Of a stretch of DNA of 52,675 nt, positions 19,670-30,152 are shown in pieces (position 1 is the stretch's first letter; each line of letters starts with the position of its first letter). The DNA is from Xylophilus ampelinus (GTDB taxonomy: Bacteria > Pseudomonadota > Gammaproteobacteria > Burkholderiales > Burkholderiaceae_C). The translations under genes were made by a program, and so were the position numbers. The notes below the pieces were generated by a model. The model was not told the DNA's origin, made no database searches, and worked only from the letters and a program-made list of their open reading frames with translations. The stretch is taken from positions 1-52,675 of the forward strand of contig NZ_CABFMN010000103.1 in assembly GCF_901875635.1 (NCBI RefSeq), in the 5' to 3' direction.

Positions 19670-19735
19670 TTTTTCAAGCCAAATCGGCCTGCAGCGCCCG
19701 TGGATGGGGCGCGAGCAGCTATGAAAACAATAGCA
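19670..19735 (-). repeat. Dispersed ~70-bp repeat, copy C (reverse orientation)
   Basis: Read on the minus strand it starts ATGCTATTGTTTTCATAGCT and ends in CCGATTTGGCTTG, the best match to a family consensus among the five copies. It shares an identical 23-base stretch with copy D. It separates the orphan BMP gene from the acyl-CoA synthetase gene. Confidence 0.82.
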
Positions 19736-19741
19736 TCCGGC

Positions 19742-20839
19742 TCAGCGGGCGATGCGCCCCTGCACGCCCTCGGCCAGCCAGTTCATCTGCAGGATGTGCG
19801 GGTCGGCGAGCGCCGTGCCCCTGGCGATGACGACGTGGCCCTCGTTGTCGCGCACATCCTGCGCGCCGGCAGCGAAGGGCTGCAGCCGGCCGGCGGCGAT
19901 GTCCTGCTGCCGCGCGAGCACTTCCTGGCGCACCGCTTCCGGCACCTTGGGCCCGAAGTCGCCGACGCGGACCATGCCCTCTTTCACGCCGCCCCAGGTG
20001 TCCTCGCTCTTCCAGGTGCCGTCCAGCACCGCCCGGGCGCGGCGCGTGTCGTAGTCGCCCCAGCGGTGGGTGACCGCGACGAGCTGCGCATCGGGCGCCA
20101 CCTGGCGCATGTCGGAGTGGTAGGCCACGGCCCAGCGGCCGCGGTCCTGCGCGGCCTTCATGACGGCCGTCGAGCCGGTGTGGAAAGCGATCACGTCCAC
20201 CCCCTGGTCGAACAGGCGCATGGCCGCATCGCGCTCCTGCGGCGGATCGAACCAGACGTTGAGCCACACCACCTTGACCTGCGCCTTCGGATTGACCGAG
20301 CGCATGCCCAGCGTGAAGGCGTTCAGGCCCTGCAGCACCTCGGGGATCGGGAAGCCCGCCACGTAGCCCGCGATGTTCGACTTCGTCATGCGGCCCGCCG
20401 CCACGCCCGCGAGGTAGCGGCCCTCGTAGTAGCGCGCATTGGCCGTCGCCACGTTGGGCGCGCGCTTGTAACCGGTGATGGACTCGAACTTCACCTCGGG
20501 GAAGTCCTTCGCCACCTTCAGGGTCGGCTCCATGTAGCCGAAGCTCGGCGTGAAGATGAGCCGGTTGCCCTGCATCGCGAGGTCGCGGATCACGCGCTCG
20601 GCGTCGGCGCCCTCGGCCACGTTCTCGACGTAGGCGGTCTTCACCTGGCCCGGCAGCGCGGCCTCGATGGCCTTGCGGCCCTCGTCGTGCTGGCGCACCC
20701 AGCCCGCGTCGGACAGCGGCGCGACATAGACGAAGCCGATCTTCAGCGGCTCGGGGGCTGGCTTCTGCGCCAGGGTGGGGAGACAAAGAAGTGTCGCGGC
20801 GCACGCCAGAACGGCGTGGCCGACGAGGTTTTTGTACAT
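19742..20839 (-). CDS. Orphan BMP-family (nucleoside/purine) substrate-binding protein
   Basis: 365 residues. The N-terminal signal peptide probably ends near LPTLAQ and lacks a good lipobox, so the protein should be a soluble periplasmic binding protein. Clear BMP/PnrA-family features are GFVYVAPLSDAGW, TPSFGYMEP, AGFPIPEV and DTWGGVKEG. It is a paralogue of the lipoprotein at 25175-26344 but has no adjacent permease or ATPase, so it may share that transporter. The family binds nucleosides or purine-like ligands. Its unusually structured leader is listed separately. Confidence 0.92.
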   Translation of the reverse strand: MYKNLVGHAVLACAATLLCLPTLAQKPAPEPLKIGFVYVAPLSDAGWVRQHDEGRKAIEAALPGQVKTAYVENVAEGADAERVIRDLAMQGNRLIFTPSFGYMEPTLKVAKDFPEVKFESITGYKRAPNVATANARYYEGRYLAGVAAGRMTKSNIAGYVAGFPIPEVLQGLNAFTLGMRSVNPKAQVKVVWLNVWFDPPQERDAAMRLFDQGVDVIAFHTGSTAVMKAAQDRGRWAVAYHSDMRQVAPDAQLVAVTHRWGDYDTRRARAVLDGTWKSEDTWGGVKEGMVRVGDFGPKVPEAVRQEVLARQQDIAAGRLQPFAAGAQDVRDNEGHVVIARGTALADPHILQMNWLAEGVQGRIAR

Positions 20840-20875
20840 GGTGTTCCTCTACATGGCCCCGGCGGAAGGAAATGG

Positions 20876-20935
20876 CCCCTCGGTCGATCGCATCGCGTCG
20901 ACCGATCCCCCGAGGGGATGCTTTTCGTCTCGGGG
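20876..20935 (-). promoter_or_regulatory. Mutually exclusive hairpins in the leader of the orphan BMP gene
   Basis: On the minus strand three segments occur in order: CCCCGAG (20935-20929), CCCCTCGGGG (20917-20908) and CCGAGGGG (20883-20876). The middle one can pair with either the first or the third, but not both. The inner sequence CGGTCGA/TCGACCG adds a second competing stem. The third segment lies 37-44 bases before the ATG. This is riboswitch-like architecture; no ligand class is recognised. Confidence 0.5.
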
Positions 20936-20946
20936 CGGCCCATCGA

Positions 20947-20985
20947 CGGAAAACAAAAGCGCTGCAGCCGGGACGCCTGCAGCGC
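20947..20985 (-). terminator. Terminator-like hairpin in the 5' leader of the orphan BMP gene
   Basis: Minus strand: a 9-bp perfect stem GCGCTGCAG/CTGCAGCGC (20985-20959, 9-base loop) is followed by CTTTTGTTTTCC. No minus-strand gene lies upstream, because the next gene is divergent. It would therefore act on the BMP transcript itself (attenuation) or make a short RNA. Confidence 0.6.
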
Positions 20986-20993
20986 GAGCTGCG

Positions 20994-20999
20994 ATTGTA
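20994..20999 (-). promoter_or_regulatory. Candidate -10 box for the orphan BMP gene
   Basis: Minus-strand TACAAT (5 of 6 to consensus) lies just before the terminator-like hairpin and would place the start site near 20987. No -35 match is visible at the right spacing, so activation by a regulator is likely if this promoter is real. Confidence 0.4.
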
Positions 21000-21083
21000 G
21001 GAGCGGCGCCTTCTGCCCCCGCGATGCCCACCGCCGCGCATCGGCAAGGGCGCCATTGCCGGTGCCGCCGCAGAATCGGGCGC

Positions 21084-22334
21084 ATGTCTTCCGCGGCCTC
21101 CGGCGCAAGCGCGTCACCCCTGCCCCACGACGAAGGGCCGTGGCGCCGCAATCTGGCGGTGTGCATGGTCGGCTCGTTCACGACCATCGTGGCGATGACG
21201 CTGCTGCTGCCCTTCCTGCCGCTGTACGTCGAGCAGTTGGGCGTCAAGGAGCATGCAGCCATCGTGCAGTGGTCGGGCGCGGCCTACGGCGCGACCTTCC
21301 TCACGGCCGCGCTGGTGGCGCCGCTGTGGGGCCGGCTGGCCGACCTGTACGGCCGCAAGCTGATGCTCATCCGCGCCAGCCTGGGCATGGCGGTGGCGAT
21401 GGCGCTCATCGGCGTGGCGCAGGACGTGTATCAGCTCGTCGGCCTGCGGCTGCTGGCGGGATTCCTCGGCGGCTATGCCTCGGGCTCGATGCTGCTGGTG
21501 GCCACGCAGACGCCCAAGGCGCGGTCCGGGTGGGCCCTGGGCACGATGTCCTCGGCCATCATGGCGGGCAACCTCGTGGGCCCGCTGGTGGGTGGGGCAT
21601 TGCCGCCGCTGATCGGCATCCGCGCGACCTTCTTCGCCGCGGGCGCGGTGATCTTCGTGGCCTTCCTGGCCACCGCCCTGCTGATCCGCGAGGCGCCGCG
21701 TCCGCGCGACGCCAAGGGCAAGCCCGTGGGCGCCGGCTGGGCCTCGATTCCCGACAAGGGGCCGGTCACGTCCATGTTCGTCACCGGCATGCTGCTGATG
21801 CTGGCCAACATGTCGATCGAGCCGATCATCACCGTCTACGTCGCCACGCTGGTGCGCGACGCGGCGCAGGTCACGCTGGTCGCCGGCGTGGTGATGTCCG
21901 CCGCCGCACTGGGCAGCATCCTGTCGGCCGCACGTCTGGGCAAGCTGGCCGATCGCATCGGACACTGGAACGTGATCGTTGCGTGCCTGGCCGTGTCGGC
22001 CGTGCTGCTGGTGCCGCAGGCCTTCGTCACCGCTGGGTGGCAACTGGTGGCGCTGCGCTTCCTCATGGGGCTGTCGCTGGGCGGGCTGCTGCCCTGCATC
22101 GCCGCCGTGATCCGGCACTACGTGCCCGAGAACGCCGCCGGTCAGATGCTCGGCTGGTCGGTGTCCGCGCAGTACGTGGGACAGGTCGCCGGGCCGCTCA
22201 TGGGCGGCTACGTCGGCGGGCACATCGGCATGCCGGCGGTGTTCCTGGGCACCTGCGTGCTGATGGCCGCCGGTGCGCTGGGCAATGCGTGGGGGCAGCG
22301 CCGCCGCAGGCTGGGCGCCGCTACCGCGTCATGA
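21084..22334 (+). CDS. MFS transporter (drug-efflux-like)
   Basis: 416 residues with about 12 hydrophobic segments. The loop 2-3 motif A appears as GRLADLYGRKLML and a related GKLADRIGHWN lies in the second half, so both 6-helix halves are present. The pattern is closest to the DHA1/MdtG-like multidrug exporters, but the substrate is unassigned. The start ATG at 21084 begins a short cytoplasmic tail before the first helix; the longer upstream frame runs through the BMP leader and is not coding. It is divergent from the orphan BMP gene. Confidence 0.9.
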   Translation: MSSAASGASASPLPHDEGPWRRNLAVCMVGSFTTIVAMTLLLPFLPLYVEQLGVKEHAAIVQWSGAAYGATFLTAALVAPLWGRLADLYGRKLMLIRASLGMAVAMALIGVAQDVYQLVGLRLLAGFLGGYASGSMLLVATQTPKARSGWALGTMSSAIMAGNLVGPLVGGALPPLIGIRATFFAAGAVIFVAFLATALLIREAPRPRDAKGKPVGAGWASIPDKGPVTSMFVTGMLLMLANMSIEPIITVYVATLVRDAAQVTLVAGVVMSAAALGSILSAARLGKLADRIGHWNVIVACLAVSAVLLVPQAFVTAGWQLVALRFLMGLSLGGLLPCIAAVIRHYVPENAAGQMLGWSVSAQYVGQVAGPLMGGYVGGHIGMPAVFLGTCVLMAAGALGNAWGQRRRRLGAATAS

Positions 22335-22358
22335 CGCAGCGCCGACCTGCCCGGCACT

Positions 22359-23675
22359 TCATGCCGTCAGGCGCGCGGCGAGCTGGCGTGCGGCTCGCGC
22401 ATTGGCGCCCTTGCCCGTGATCGCCAACGCAGGCGGCTGCGCCAGCATGCGTTCGAAGACGGCGCGCACCTCGTCGGCACCGATGTCCTCGATCAGGGCC
22501 AGCGTGTCGGCCGTCGGCATCACGGTGCCGCTGGCCAGCAGTTCCTCCACGGCCAGCTCCATCGTGGCGTAGGTGCGTTCGGCGGCACGCACGCGTGACA
22601 CGGTCAGCTGGTTCCTGGCCCGCTCCAGGTGCACGGGGTCGATCGCACTCGCCTGGGCACGCAGCAGCTCGCCCACGGCCGCGACCAGCGCGTCCAGCCT
22701 GTCGGGGGTCGTCACCGCGCTCACGACGAAGTTGGCCCAGACGTCGCCCTTGTCGAGCGTGGCGTCCACCGTGTAGGCCAGGCCGAGCTTCTCCCGGATC
22801 GTGTCGGACAGCGGCGAGGACATGCCGCTGCCGAACAGGTTGGCGGCCACCGCGGCCGCCAGACGCCAGCGCTGCGCGGGCATCGCCTCGGGCTGCACAG
22901 GCGCCACCGGATAGGCGATGTTCACGAACACCTGCGACACCTGCGTGAAGCGGCGCGCCAGCGCCTGCCCGACGTATGCGGCCGGCACCGGCGGCCGGGC
23001 CGTCGACGGATCGGGCGCCGGGGGCATGGCACCGAACAGTTCGCCGGCCAGCGCCATCCAGGCCTCGACGTCGAAATGGCCGGCCGCGGCGACGACGGTC
23101 TTGTCGGCCACGTAGTGCGACTGCACATGGCGCACCAGGTCGCCGCGCGTGAAGCCCTCGATGTTGGCCAGCGTGCCGATCACCGGCATGCCCATGGGCG
23201 CGTCGCCCCAGAGGGCGCGGTCGAGCAGGTGGTCGGCGCTGTCCTGCGGGTCCTCGTCGTATTCGATGGCCTCCTGGCGGATCACCTCCAGCTCGCGCTG
23301 CAGCTCGTGCTCGGGAAAACTGCCGTTCAGCACGATGTCGGCCGTCATGCGCAGCAGCGCGTCGGCATGCCGCCCCAGGCCCGTCATGAAATAGGCGGTG
23401 GAATCCTTGCCGGTGAAGGCGTTCACGTCAGCACCGAGGCGCTCGGCGTCCAGGTTGATTGCCTGGACCGAACGCGTGGCCGTCCCCTTGAAGGCCATGT
23501 GCTCGAGCACGTGGCTGATGCCGTTGCTGGCCGGCGTCTCGTCGCGCGAGCCGACCCGCAGGAAGACGCCCACGCTGACGCTCTGCACGTGAGGCATGGG
23601 CACGGCGAGCAGGCGCACGCCGTTCGGCAGCGTGCGCAGGACCGCGGCGCTGCCTGCGTCCGGATGGCGTGCCAT
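22359..23675 (-). CDS. M16-family zinc metallopeptidase (processing-peptidase-like)
   Basis: 438 residues. The inverted zinc motif HVLEH (His55, Glu58, His59) starts the active site, and the downstream acidic run VIRQEAIEYDEDP carries the third ligand. The C-terminal inactive-like half of the M16 clamp is present (LGLAYTVDATL). No signal peptide is visible, so it is probably cytoplasmic. Homologues resemble mitochondrial processing peptidase beta and often occur in pairs; here it is single. It starts 3 bp after the stop of a small HTH gene, so the two are probably translated together. Confidence 0.92.
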   Translation of the reverse strand: MARHPDAGSAAVLRTLPNGVRLLAVPMPHVQSVSVGVFLRVGSRDETPASNGISHVLEHMAFKGTATRSVQAINLDAERLGADVNAFTGKDSTAYFMTGLGRHADALLRMTADIVLNGSFPEHELQRELEVIRQEAIEYDEDPQDSADHLLDRALWGDAPMGMPVIGTLANIEGFTRGDLVRHVQSHYVADKTVVAAAGHFDVEAWMALAGELFGAMPPAPDPSTARPPVPAAYVGQALARRFTQVSQVFVNIAYPVAPVQPEAMPAQRWRLAAAVAANLFGSGMSSPLSDTIREKLGLAYTVDATLDKGDVWANFVVSAVTTPDRLDALVAAVGELLRAQASAIDPVHLERARNQLTVSRVRAAERTYATMELAVEELLASGTVMPTADTLALIEDIGADEVRAVFERMLAQPPALAITGKGANARAARQLAARLTA

Positions 23676-23678
23676 GGC

Positions 23679-23936
23679 TCAGCCCTCCTGCGGCGGCTGC
23701 GCCCGCACCCCGACGCCATAGAGCGCCAGCAGGCCGACCATGTGTCCGATGGACACGCCGGGCTCGCCCGCCTCGACGCGGCCGATGGTCTGCACATGCA
23801 CGCCCAGCCGCGCCGCCGCAGCGGCCTGGCCTTCGCCGGCCGCCAGGCGTGCCGCCTTGGCGGCCGCGCCCAGGGCCTGGATGGCTTGCAAGGCGTCGTC
23901 GCCGATGTCCGTGGAAATGCGCTTGCCTCGGGTCAT
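23679..23936 (-). CDS. Small XRE/Cro-type helix-turn-helix protein
   Basis: 85 residues. Residues about 24-75 form one HTH domain (AAKAARLAAGEGQAAAAARL, then a second helix HVQTIGRVEAGEP), like the DNA-binding domains of HipB or phage repressors. It has no ligand or toxin domain. The start ATG at 23936 lies 13 bp after the deaminase stop, and its stop is 3 bp before the M16 peptidase start. It is therefore in the middle of a deaminase-HTH-peptidase transcription unit. It may regulate this unit or be an orphan antitoxin; no toxin partner is visible. Confidence 0.8.
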   Translation of the reverse strand: MTRGKRISTDIGDDALQAIQALGAAAKAARLAAGEGQAAAAARLGVHVQTIGRVEAGEPGVSIGHMVGLLALYGVGVRAQPPQEG

Positions 23937-23949
23937 CCCCCGGCCCCGG

Positions 23950-26344
<2,395 letters not shown>

Positions 26345-26411
26345 GAAAGAGATCCTCGACAGGACAGTTGGCTGGAAAAGGGACTCGCGATTATGAATGC
26401 CCCGGCCGGGC

Positions 26412-27332
26412 TCAGGAGCCCGGGTAGAAGGGCTTGCCGATCGACGCCGGCATGTTCACGCGGATGAAGGCCGGGTTGCGCGAGATCAGCGCCAGCACGA
26501 CGATGGTGGCCAGGTACGGCATCATGGCCAGGAACTGGCTGGGCACGTCGACCCCCGCGCTCTGCAGGTGGAAGCCCAGCTGCGTCACGCCGCCGAAGAG
26601 GTAGGCACCCAGCAGCACGCGCACCGGCCGCCAGGTGGCGAAGGTGGTCAGCGCCAGTGCGATCCAGCCGCGGCCGGCCACCATGTTCTCGACCCAAAGG
26701 CCCGTGTACACCACCGACAGGTAGGCCCCCGCCAGCCCGCACAGCGCGCCGCCGGCCACCACGGCCAAGAGGCGGATGCGTCGCACCGGATAGCCCAGCG
26801 CATGGGCCGACTCCGGCGACTCGCCGACCGAGCGCAGCACCAGGCCGGCCCGCGTGCGATACAGGAACCACACCAGCGCGAAGGTCAGCGCCACCGCGAA
26901 GTACACCAGCGGATGATGCCGGAAGAGCGCCGGCCCGACGAAGGGGATGTCGCCCAGCACGGGAACCGCGAAGCCCATGCCGCCCGGCGCCTTGGCCTGC
27001 ACGTAGTTGATGCCCACGAAGGCCGAGAAGCCGACGCCGAAGAGCGACAGCGCCAGGCCGGTGGCGTACTGGTTGGTGTTGAGCCAGATCACCAGCACGC
27101 CGAACACCGCCGCCAGCGCCGCGCCGGCCGCCATGCCCGCCAGGAAGCCGACCCACGGGTTGTGCGTGTGCACGTAGCCTGCGAAGCCCGCGATGGCGGC
27201 GCACAGCATCATGCCCTCGGCGCCGAGGTTGACGATGCCGGCCTTCTCGTTGATGAGCAGGCCCAGCGCCGCGATGGCCAGCACGGTGCCGGCGCTGAGC
27301 ATGGCGCCCAGGAGGAGTGCGTAGTTTTCCAT
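26412..27332 (-). CDS. ABC transporter permease, nucleoside/purine type (second permease)
   Basis: 306 residues, mostly hydrophobic, with about eight membrane segments. It is of the branched-chain-amino-acid/ribose permease fold found in BmpC/YufQ-like systems. The cytoplasmic coupling region around RTRAGLVLRSVGESPESAHALG is conserved. Start ATG 27332 (MENYALLLGAMLSAG) lies one base after the stop of the partner permease, so the two are translationally coupled. It forms the inner-membrane channel together with that permease. Confidence 0.93.
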   Translation of the reverse strand: MENYALLLGAMLSAGTVLAIAALGLLINEKAGIVNLGAEGMMLCAAIAGFAGYVHTHNPWVGFLAGMAAGAALAAVFGVLVIWLNTNQYATGLALSLFGVGFSAFVGINYVQAKAPGGMGFAVPVLGDIPFVGPALFRHHPLVYFAVALTFALVWFLYRTRAGLVLRSVGESPESAHALGYPVRRIRLLAVVAGGALCGLAGAYLSVVYTGLWVENMVAGRGWIALALTTFATWRPVRVLLGAYLFGGVTQLGFHLQSAGVDVPSQFLAMMPYLATIVVLALISRNPAFIRVNMPASIGKPFYPGS

Positions 27333-27333
27333 G

Positions 27334-28473
27334 TCAGGCCCCCTTTGCCTGGCTCGCGATGTCGGGTGTCGAGGCCTGAAGCGACGCAGTGCCGGCGGTG
27401 ACAGGTACCGGCCGCGCATTGGCCTTCATGCGGATGCGATACGCCACCAGCGTGTCGCAGGCCAGCAGCGTGAACAGCAGCAGGCCCTGGAACACCGCGG
27501 TGAGCGACTTGGGCAGGCCCAGGCGCGACTGCGCGAGCTCGCCGCCGATGTAGAACATGCTCATGAGGATGGCCGAGAAGACCATGCCCACCGGATGCAG
27601 CCGGCCCACGAAGGCCACGATGATGGCCGCGAAGCCGTAGCCGGCGGGCACATAGGGCGTGAGCTGGCCGATGGGGCCGGCCACTTCGAGCGCGCCGGCC
27701 AGGCCCGCGGCGGCCCCCGAGGTCAGCAGCGCGATCCACACCGCGCGCCGCGCCGAGAAGCCCGCATAGCGCGCCGCCGCCGGCGCGAGGCCGCCCACCT
27801 GCTGCGCGAAGCCCAGCCGCGTGCGGAACAGGAACACCCACAGCACGGCCGCCGCGACCAGCGCGATCGGCACGCCGATCGACACGCGCGAGCCCTTCAT
27901 GAGCCGCGGCATCTGCGTGACGGCCTCGAAGGTCTTGGTCTGCGGGAAGTTGTAGCCCATCGGGTCCTTCCACGGCCCGCCGACCAGCCACAGCAGCAGC
28001 AGCGTGGCCACGTAGACCAGCATCAGGCTGGTGAGGATTTCGTTGGCGTTGCACACGTCGCGCAGCCAGGCCACGATGGCCGCCCACAGCATGCCGCCGA
28101 GGATGCCCGCCACCAGGATGGCCGGGATGATCCACGGCCCGGTACTCTTGTCGGCCAGCAGGGCCACGCCGCCGGCGGCGATGGCCCCCAGCACGAACTG
28201 CCCTTCGGCGCCGATGTTCCACACGTTGGAGCGGAAGCACACGGCCAGTCCCAGCGCGATGATGAGCAGCGGCGTCGCCTTCACCAGCAGCTCGCCAATG
28301 GCGTAAGGGCTCTTGATCGGCTCCCAGAAGAAGACCTGCAGCCCGCGCACCGGGTCCTTGCCCAGCGCGGCGAAGAGCGCGATGCCGATCAGCACCGTGA
28401 TCGCCAGCGCCAGGATGGGTGAGCCGTAGCTCCAGAAGCGCGACAGCTGCGGCCGCAGTTCAAGCTTGAGCAT
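27334..28473 (-). CDS. ABC transporter permease, nucleoside/purine type (first permease)
   Basis: 379 residues, hydrophobic, YufP-like. The coupling segment RTRLGFAQQVGGLAPAAARY corresponds to the ATPase-docking loop. The segment CFRSNVWNIGAEGQFVLGA is a strong family signature. Its first codons overlap the end of the ATPase gene by 14 bp, confirming operon organisation and start choice. The C-terminus is a short charged tail with Ser/Thr. Confidence 0.94.
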   Translation of the reverse strand: MLKLELRPQLSRFWSYGSPILALAITVLIGIALFAALGKDPVRGLQVFFWEPIKSPYAIGELLVKATPLLIIALGLAVCFRSNVWNIGAEGQFVLGAIAAGGVALLADKSTGPWIIPAILVAGILGGMLWAAIVAWLRDVCNANEILTSLMLVYVATLLLLWLVGGPWKDPMGYNFPQTKTFEAVTQMPRLMKGSRVSIGVPIALVAAAVLWVFLFRTRLGFAQQVGGLAPAAARYAGFSARRAVWIALLTSGAAAGLAGALEVAGPIGQLTPYVPAGYGFAAIIVAFVGRLHPVGMVFSAILMSMFYIGGELAQSRLGLPKSLTAVFQGLLLFTLLACDTLVAYRIRMKANARPVPVTAGTASLQASTPDIASQAKGA

Positions 28474-30013
28474 GGCTGCCCTCCTCCACGTTGTGCAGCG
28501 GGCGGGCGCCGGCCGCGCCGTCCCACAGCCCGCTCATCCATTCGCCGATCTGCGGCACGGTGGCCGCGGCGCGGTCGATCGACGGCGACAGCCGCCCCTT
28601 GGCGATCACGTGCAGCCGGTCGCAGATCTCGAACAGCTCGTCCAGTTCCTCGCTCACCACCAGCACCGCGCAGCCGGCGTCGCGCAACGCCAGGATCTCG
28701 GCACGGATCAGCGCCGCGGCGCCGACGTCCACGCCCCAGGTCGGCTGCGAGACGATGAAGAGCTTGGGATTGGCGTCGATCTCGCGGCCGACGATGAACT
28801 TCTGCAGGTTGCCGCCCGAGAGCGACTTGGCGGCTGCGTACGGCCCGCCGGCCTTGACCTTGAAGCGCTCGATGATGGCGCGCGCCTGCCGCTCCATCTG
28901 GCCGGTGCGCAGCCAGCCGCCCGCGCCCACCGCGTCGTCGCGCGTGAGCAGGAGGTTGTGCGCCAGGCCCAGCGTCGGCACCGCCCCGCGGCCCAGCCGT
29001 TCCTCGGGCACGAAATGCAGGCCCAGCCGCCGCCGCGCCCGCGGGCGCAGGCGGCCGGCCGGCTGGCCGAAGAGCTCGACCATGCCGGGCTCGGCCCGCA
29101 CGTCCTCGCCCGACAGCGCGTAGAGCAGTTCCTTCTGCCCGTTGCCCGACACGCCGGCCACGCCAACCACCTCGCCGGCGCGCACCAGCATCGCAATGGC
29201 GTCGAGGTCGACACCGAACTGGTCCTCGCGCGCAAGGCTGAGGCCGTTGACGCGCAGCGCAACGGCACCGACGTTCGACGGCCGGTGCTGCAGCGGCGGC
29301 GGCTCGGCGCCGATCATGAGGCGCGACAGCGACTCGTTGGTCTCCTGCTGCGGGTTGCACACACCTGTGACCTTGCCGCCCCGAAGCACCGTGCAGGCGG
29401 TGCACAGTTCGCGGATCTCGTGCAGCTTGTGGCTGATGTAGAGGATCGAGCAGCCTTCCGACGCGAGCTGCTTGAGCACGACGAAGAGCTTGAGCACGGC
29501 CTGCGGCGTCAGCACCGAGGTCGGCTCGTCGAGGATCAGCAGCTTCGGGTCGGTGAGCAATGCTCGGATGATCTCGACGCGCTGCATCTCGCCCACCGAC
29601 AGCGTGTGCACGGGACGCTGGGGATCGATCTCCAGCCCGTACTCGCCGGCCTTGGCGACGATGCGGCGCGTGACCTCGGCCAGCGCCAGGCTCTTGTCCA
29701 GCCCCAGCCACACGTTCTCGGCCACCGTGAGGGTGTCGAACAGGCTGAAGTGCTGGAACACCATGCTGATGCCCAGCGCCCGCGCCTCTTGCGGGTTGCG
29801 GATGTGCACCGGCTGGCCGTTGAAGCTCACCGTGCCCTCGTCGGGCTTGACGGAGCCGTAGATGATCTTCATCAGCGTGGACTTGCCGGCGCCGTTCTCG
29901 CCGAGCACGGCGTGGGTCTCGCCCGGCTGCACCGTCAGCGACACGCCGCTGTTGGCCACCACGGAGGGGTAGCGCTTGGTGATGCCCGCGAGCTGGAGTC
30001 TGGGGGTGGACAT
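28460..30013 (-). CDS. ABC transporter ATPase with two nucleotide-binding domains (nucleoside/purine uptake)
   Basis: 517 residues, the usual size for the fused ATPases of BMP-type (YufO-like) transporters. The first domain has Walker A GENGAGKS at 38-45, signature LSVGEMQ and Walker B LLILDEPTS. The second domain has a degenerate Walker A (GVSGNGQKE) with signature LSGGNLQK, as is normal in this family. The start at ATG 30013 leads straight into the first strand. It is the promoter-proximal gene of the four-gene transporter operon and lies 137 bp after the NCS2 permease, separated by repeat copy D. Confidence 0.95.
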   Translation of the reverse strand: MSTPRLQLAGITKRYPSVVANSGVSLTVQPGETHAVLGENGAGKSTLMKIIYGSVKPDEGTVSFNGQPVHIRNPQEARALGISMVFQHFSLFDTLTVAENVWLGLDKSLALAEVTRRIVAKAGEYGLEIDPQRPVHTLSVGEMQRVEIIRALLTDPKLLILDEPTSVLTPQAVLKLFVVLKQLASEGCSILYISHKLHEIRELCTACTVLRGGKVTGVCNPQQETNESLSRLMIGAEPPPLQHRPSNVGAVALRVNGLSLAREDQFGVDLDAIAMLVRAGEVVGVAGVSGNGQKELLYALSGEDVRAEPGMVELFGQPAGRLRPRARRRLGLHFVPEERLGRGAVPTLGLAHNLLLTRDDAVGAGGWLRTGQMERQARAIIERFKVKAGGPYAAAKSLSGGNLQKFIVGREIDANPKLFIVSQPTWGVDVGAAALIRAEILALRDAGCAVLVVSEELDELFEICDRLHVIAKGRLSPSIDRAAATVPQIGEWMSGLWDGAAGARPLHNVEEGSHAQA

Positions 30014-30047
30014 GGGTGGCCTTCGGTCGTCGCTCTGTTTTATGTAT

Positions 30048-30103
30048 GAAAAACCCTCGAAACGCCCGCGGGACGGGCGCAAGCAGCTATGAAAACAATA
30101 GCA
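30048..30103 (-). repeat. Dispersed ~70-bp repeat, copy D (reverse orientation, 3' part diverged)
   Basis: Read on the minus strand it begins ATGCTATTGTTTTCATAGCT and continues through TTGCGCCCGTCCCGCGGGCG. The usual GATTTGGCTTGAAA end is replaced by unrelated T-rich sequence. It lies directly in the leader region of the ABC ATPase gene. Confidence 0.78.
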
Positions 30104-30132
30104 TGCAGCGTTTGCGCATTGTCACCGCTCCC

Positions 30133-30152
30133 GAGCCGGCCGGCGCCGGCTC
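30133..30152. other. Hairpin at the NCS2 permease stop codon
   Basis: GAGCCGGC and GCCGGCTC form an 8-bp perfect stem around a 4-base loop, overlapping the permease stop codon. No U-tract follows on the minus strand, so it is more likely an mRNA 3'-end stabiliser or Rho-related structure than an intrinsic terminator. Confidence 0.5.

Noticed and set aside
17564..22420. Plus-strand open frame of 1618 codons
   Set aside because: Covers the acyl-CoA synthetase, the orphan BMP gene and an out-of-frame part of the MFS gene; low-complexity Arg/Ala/His shadow.
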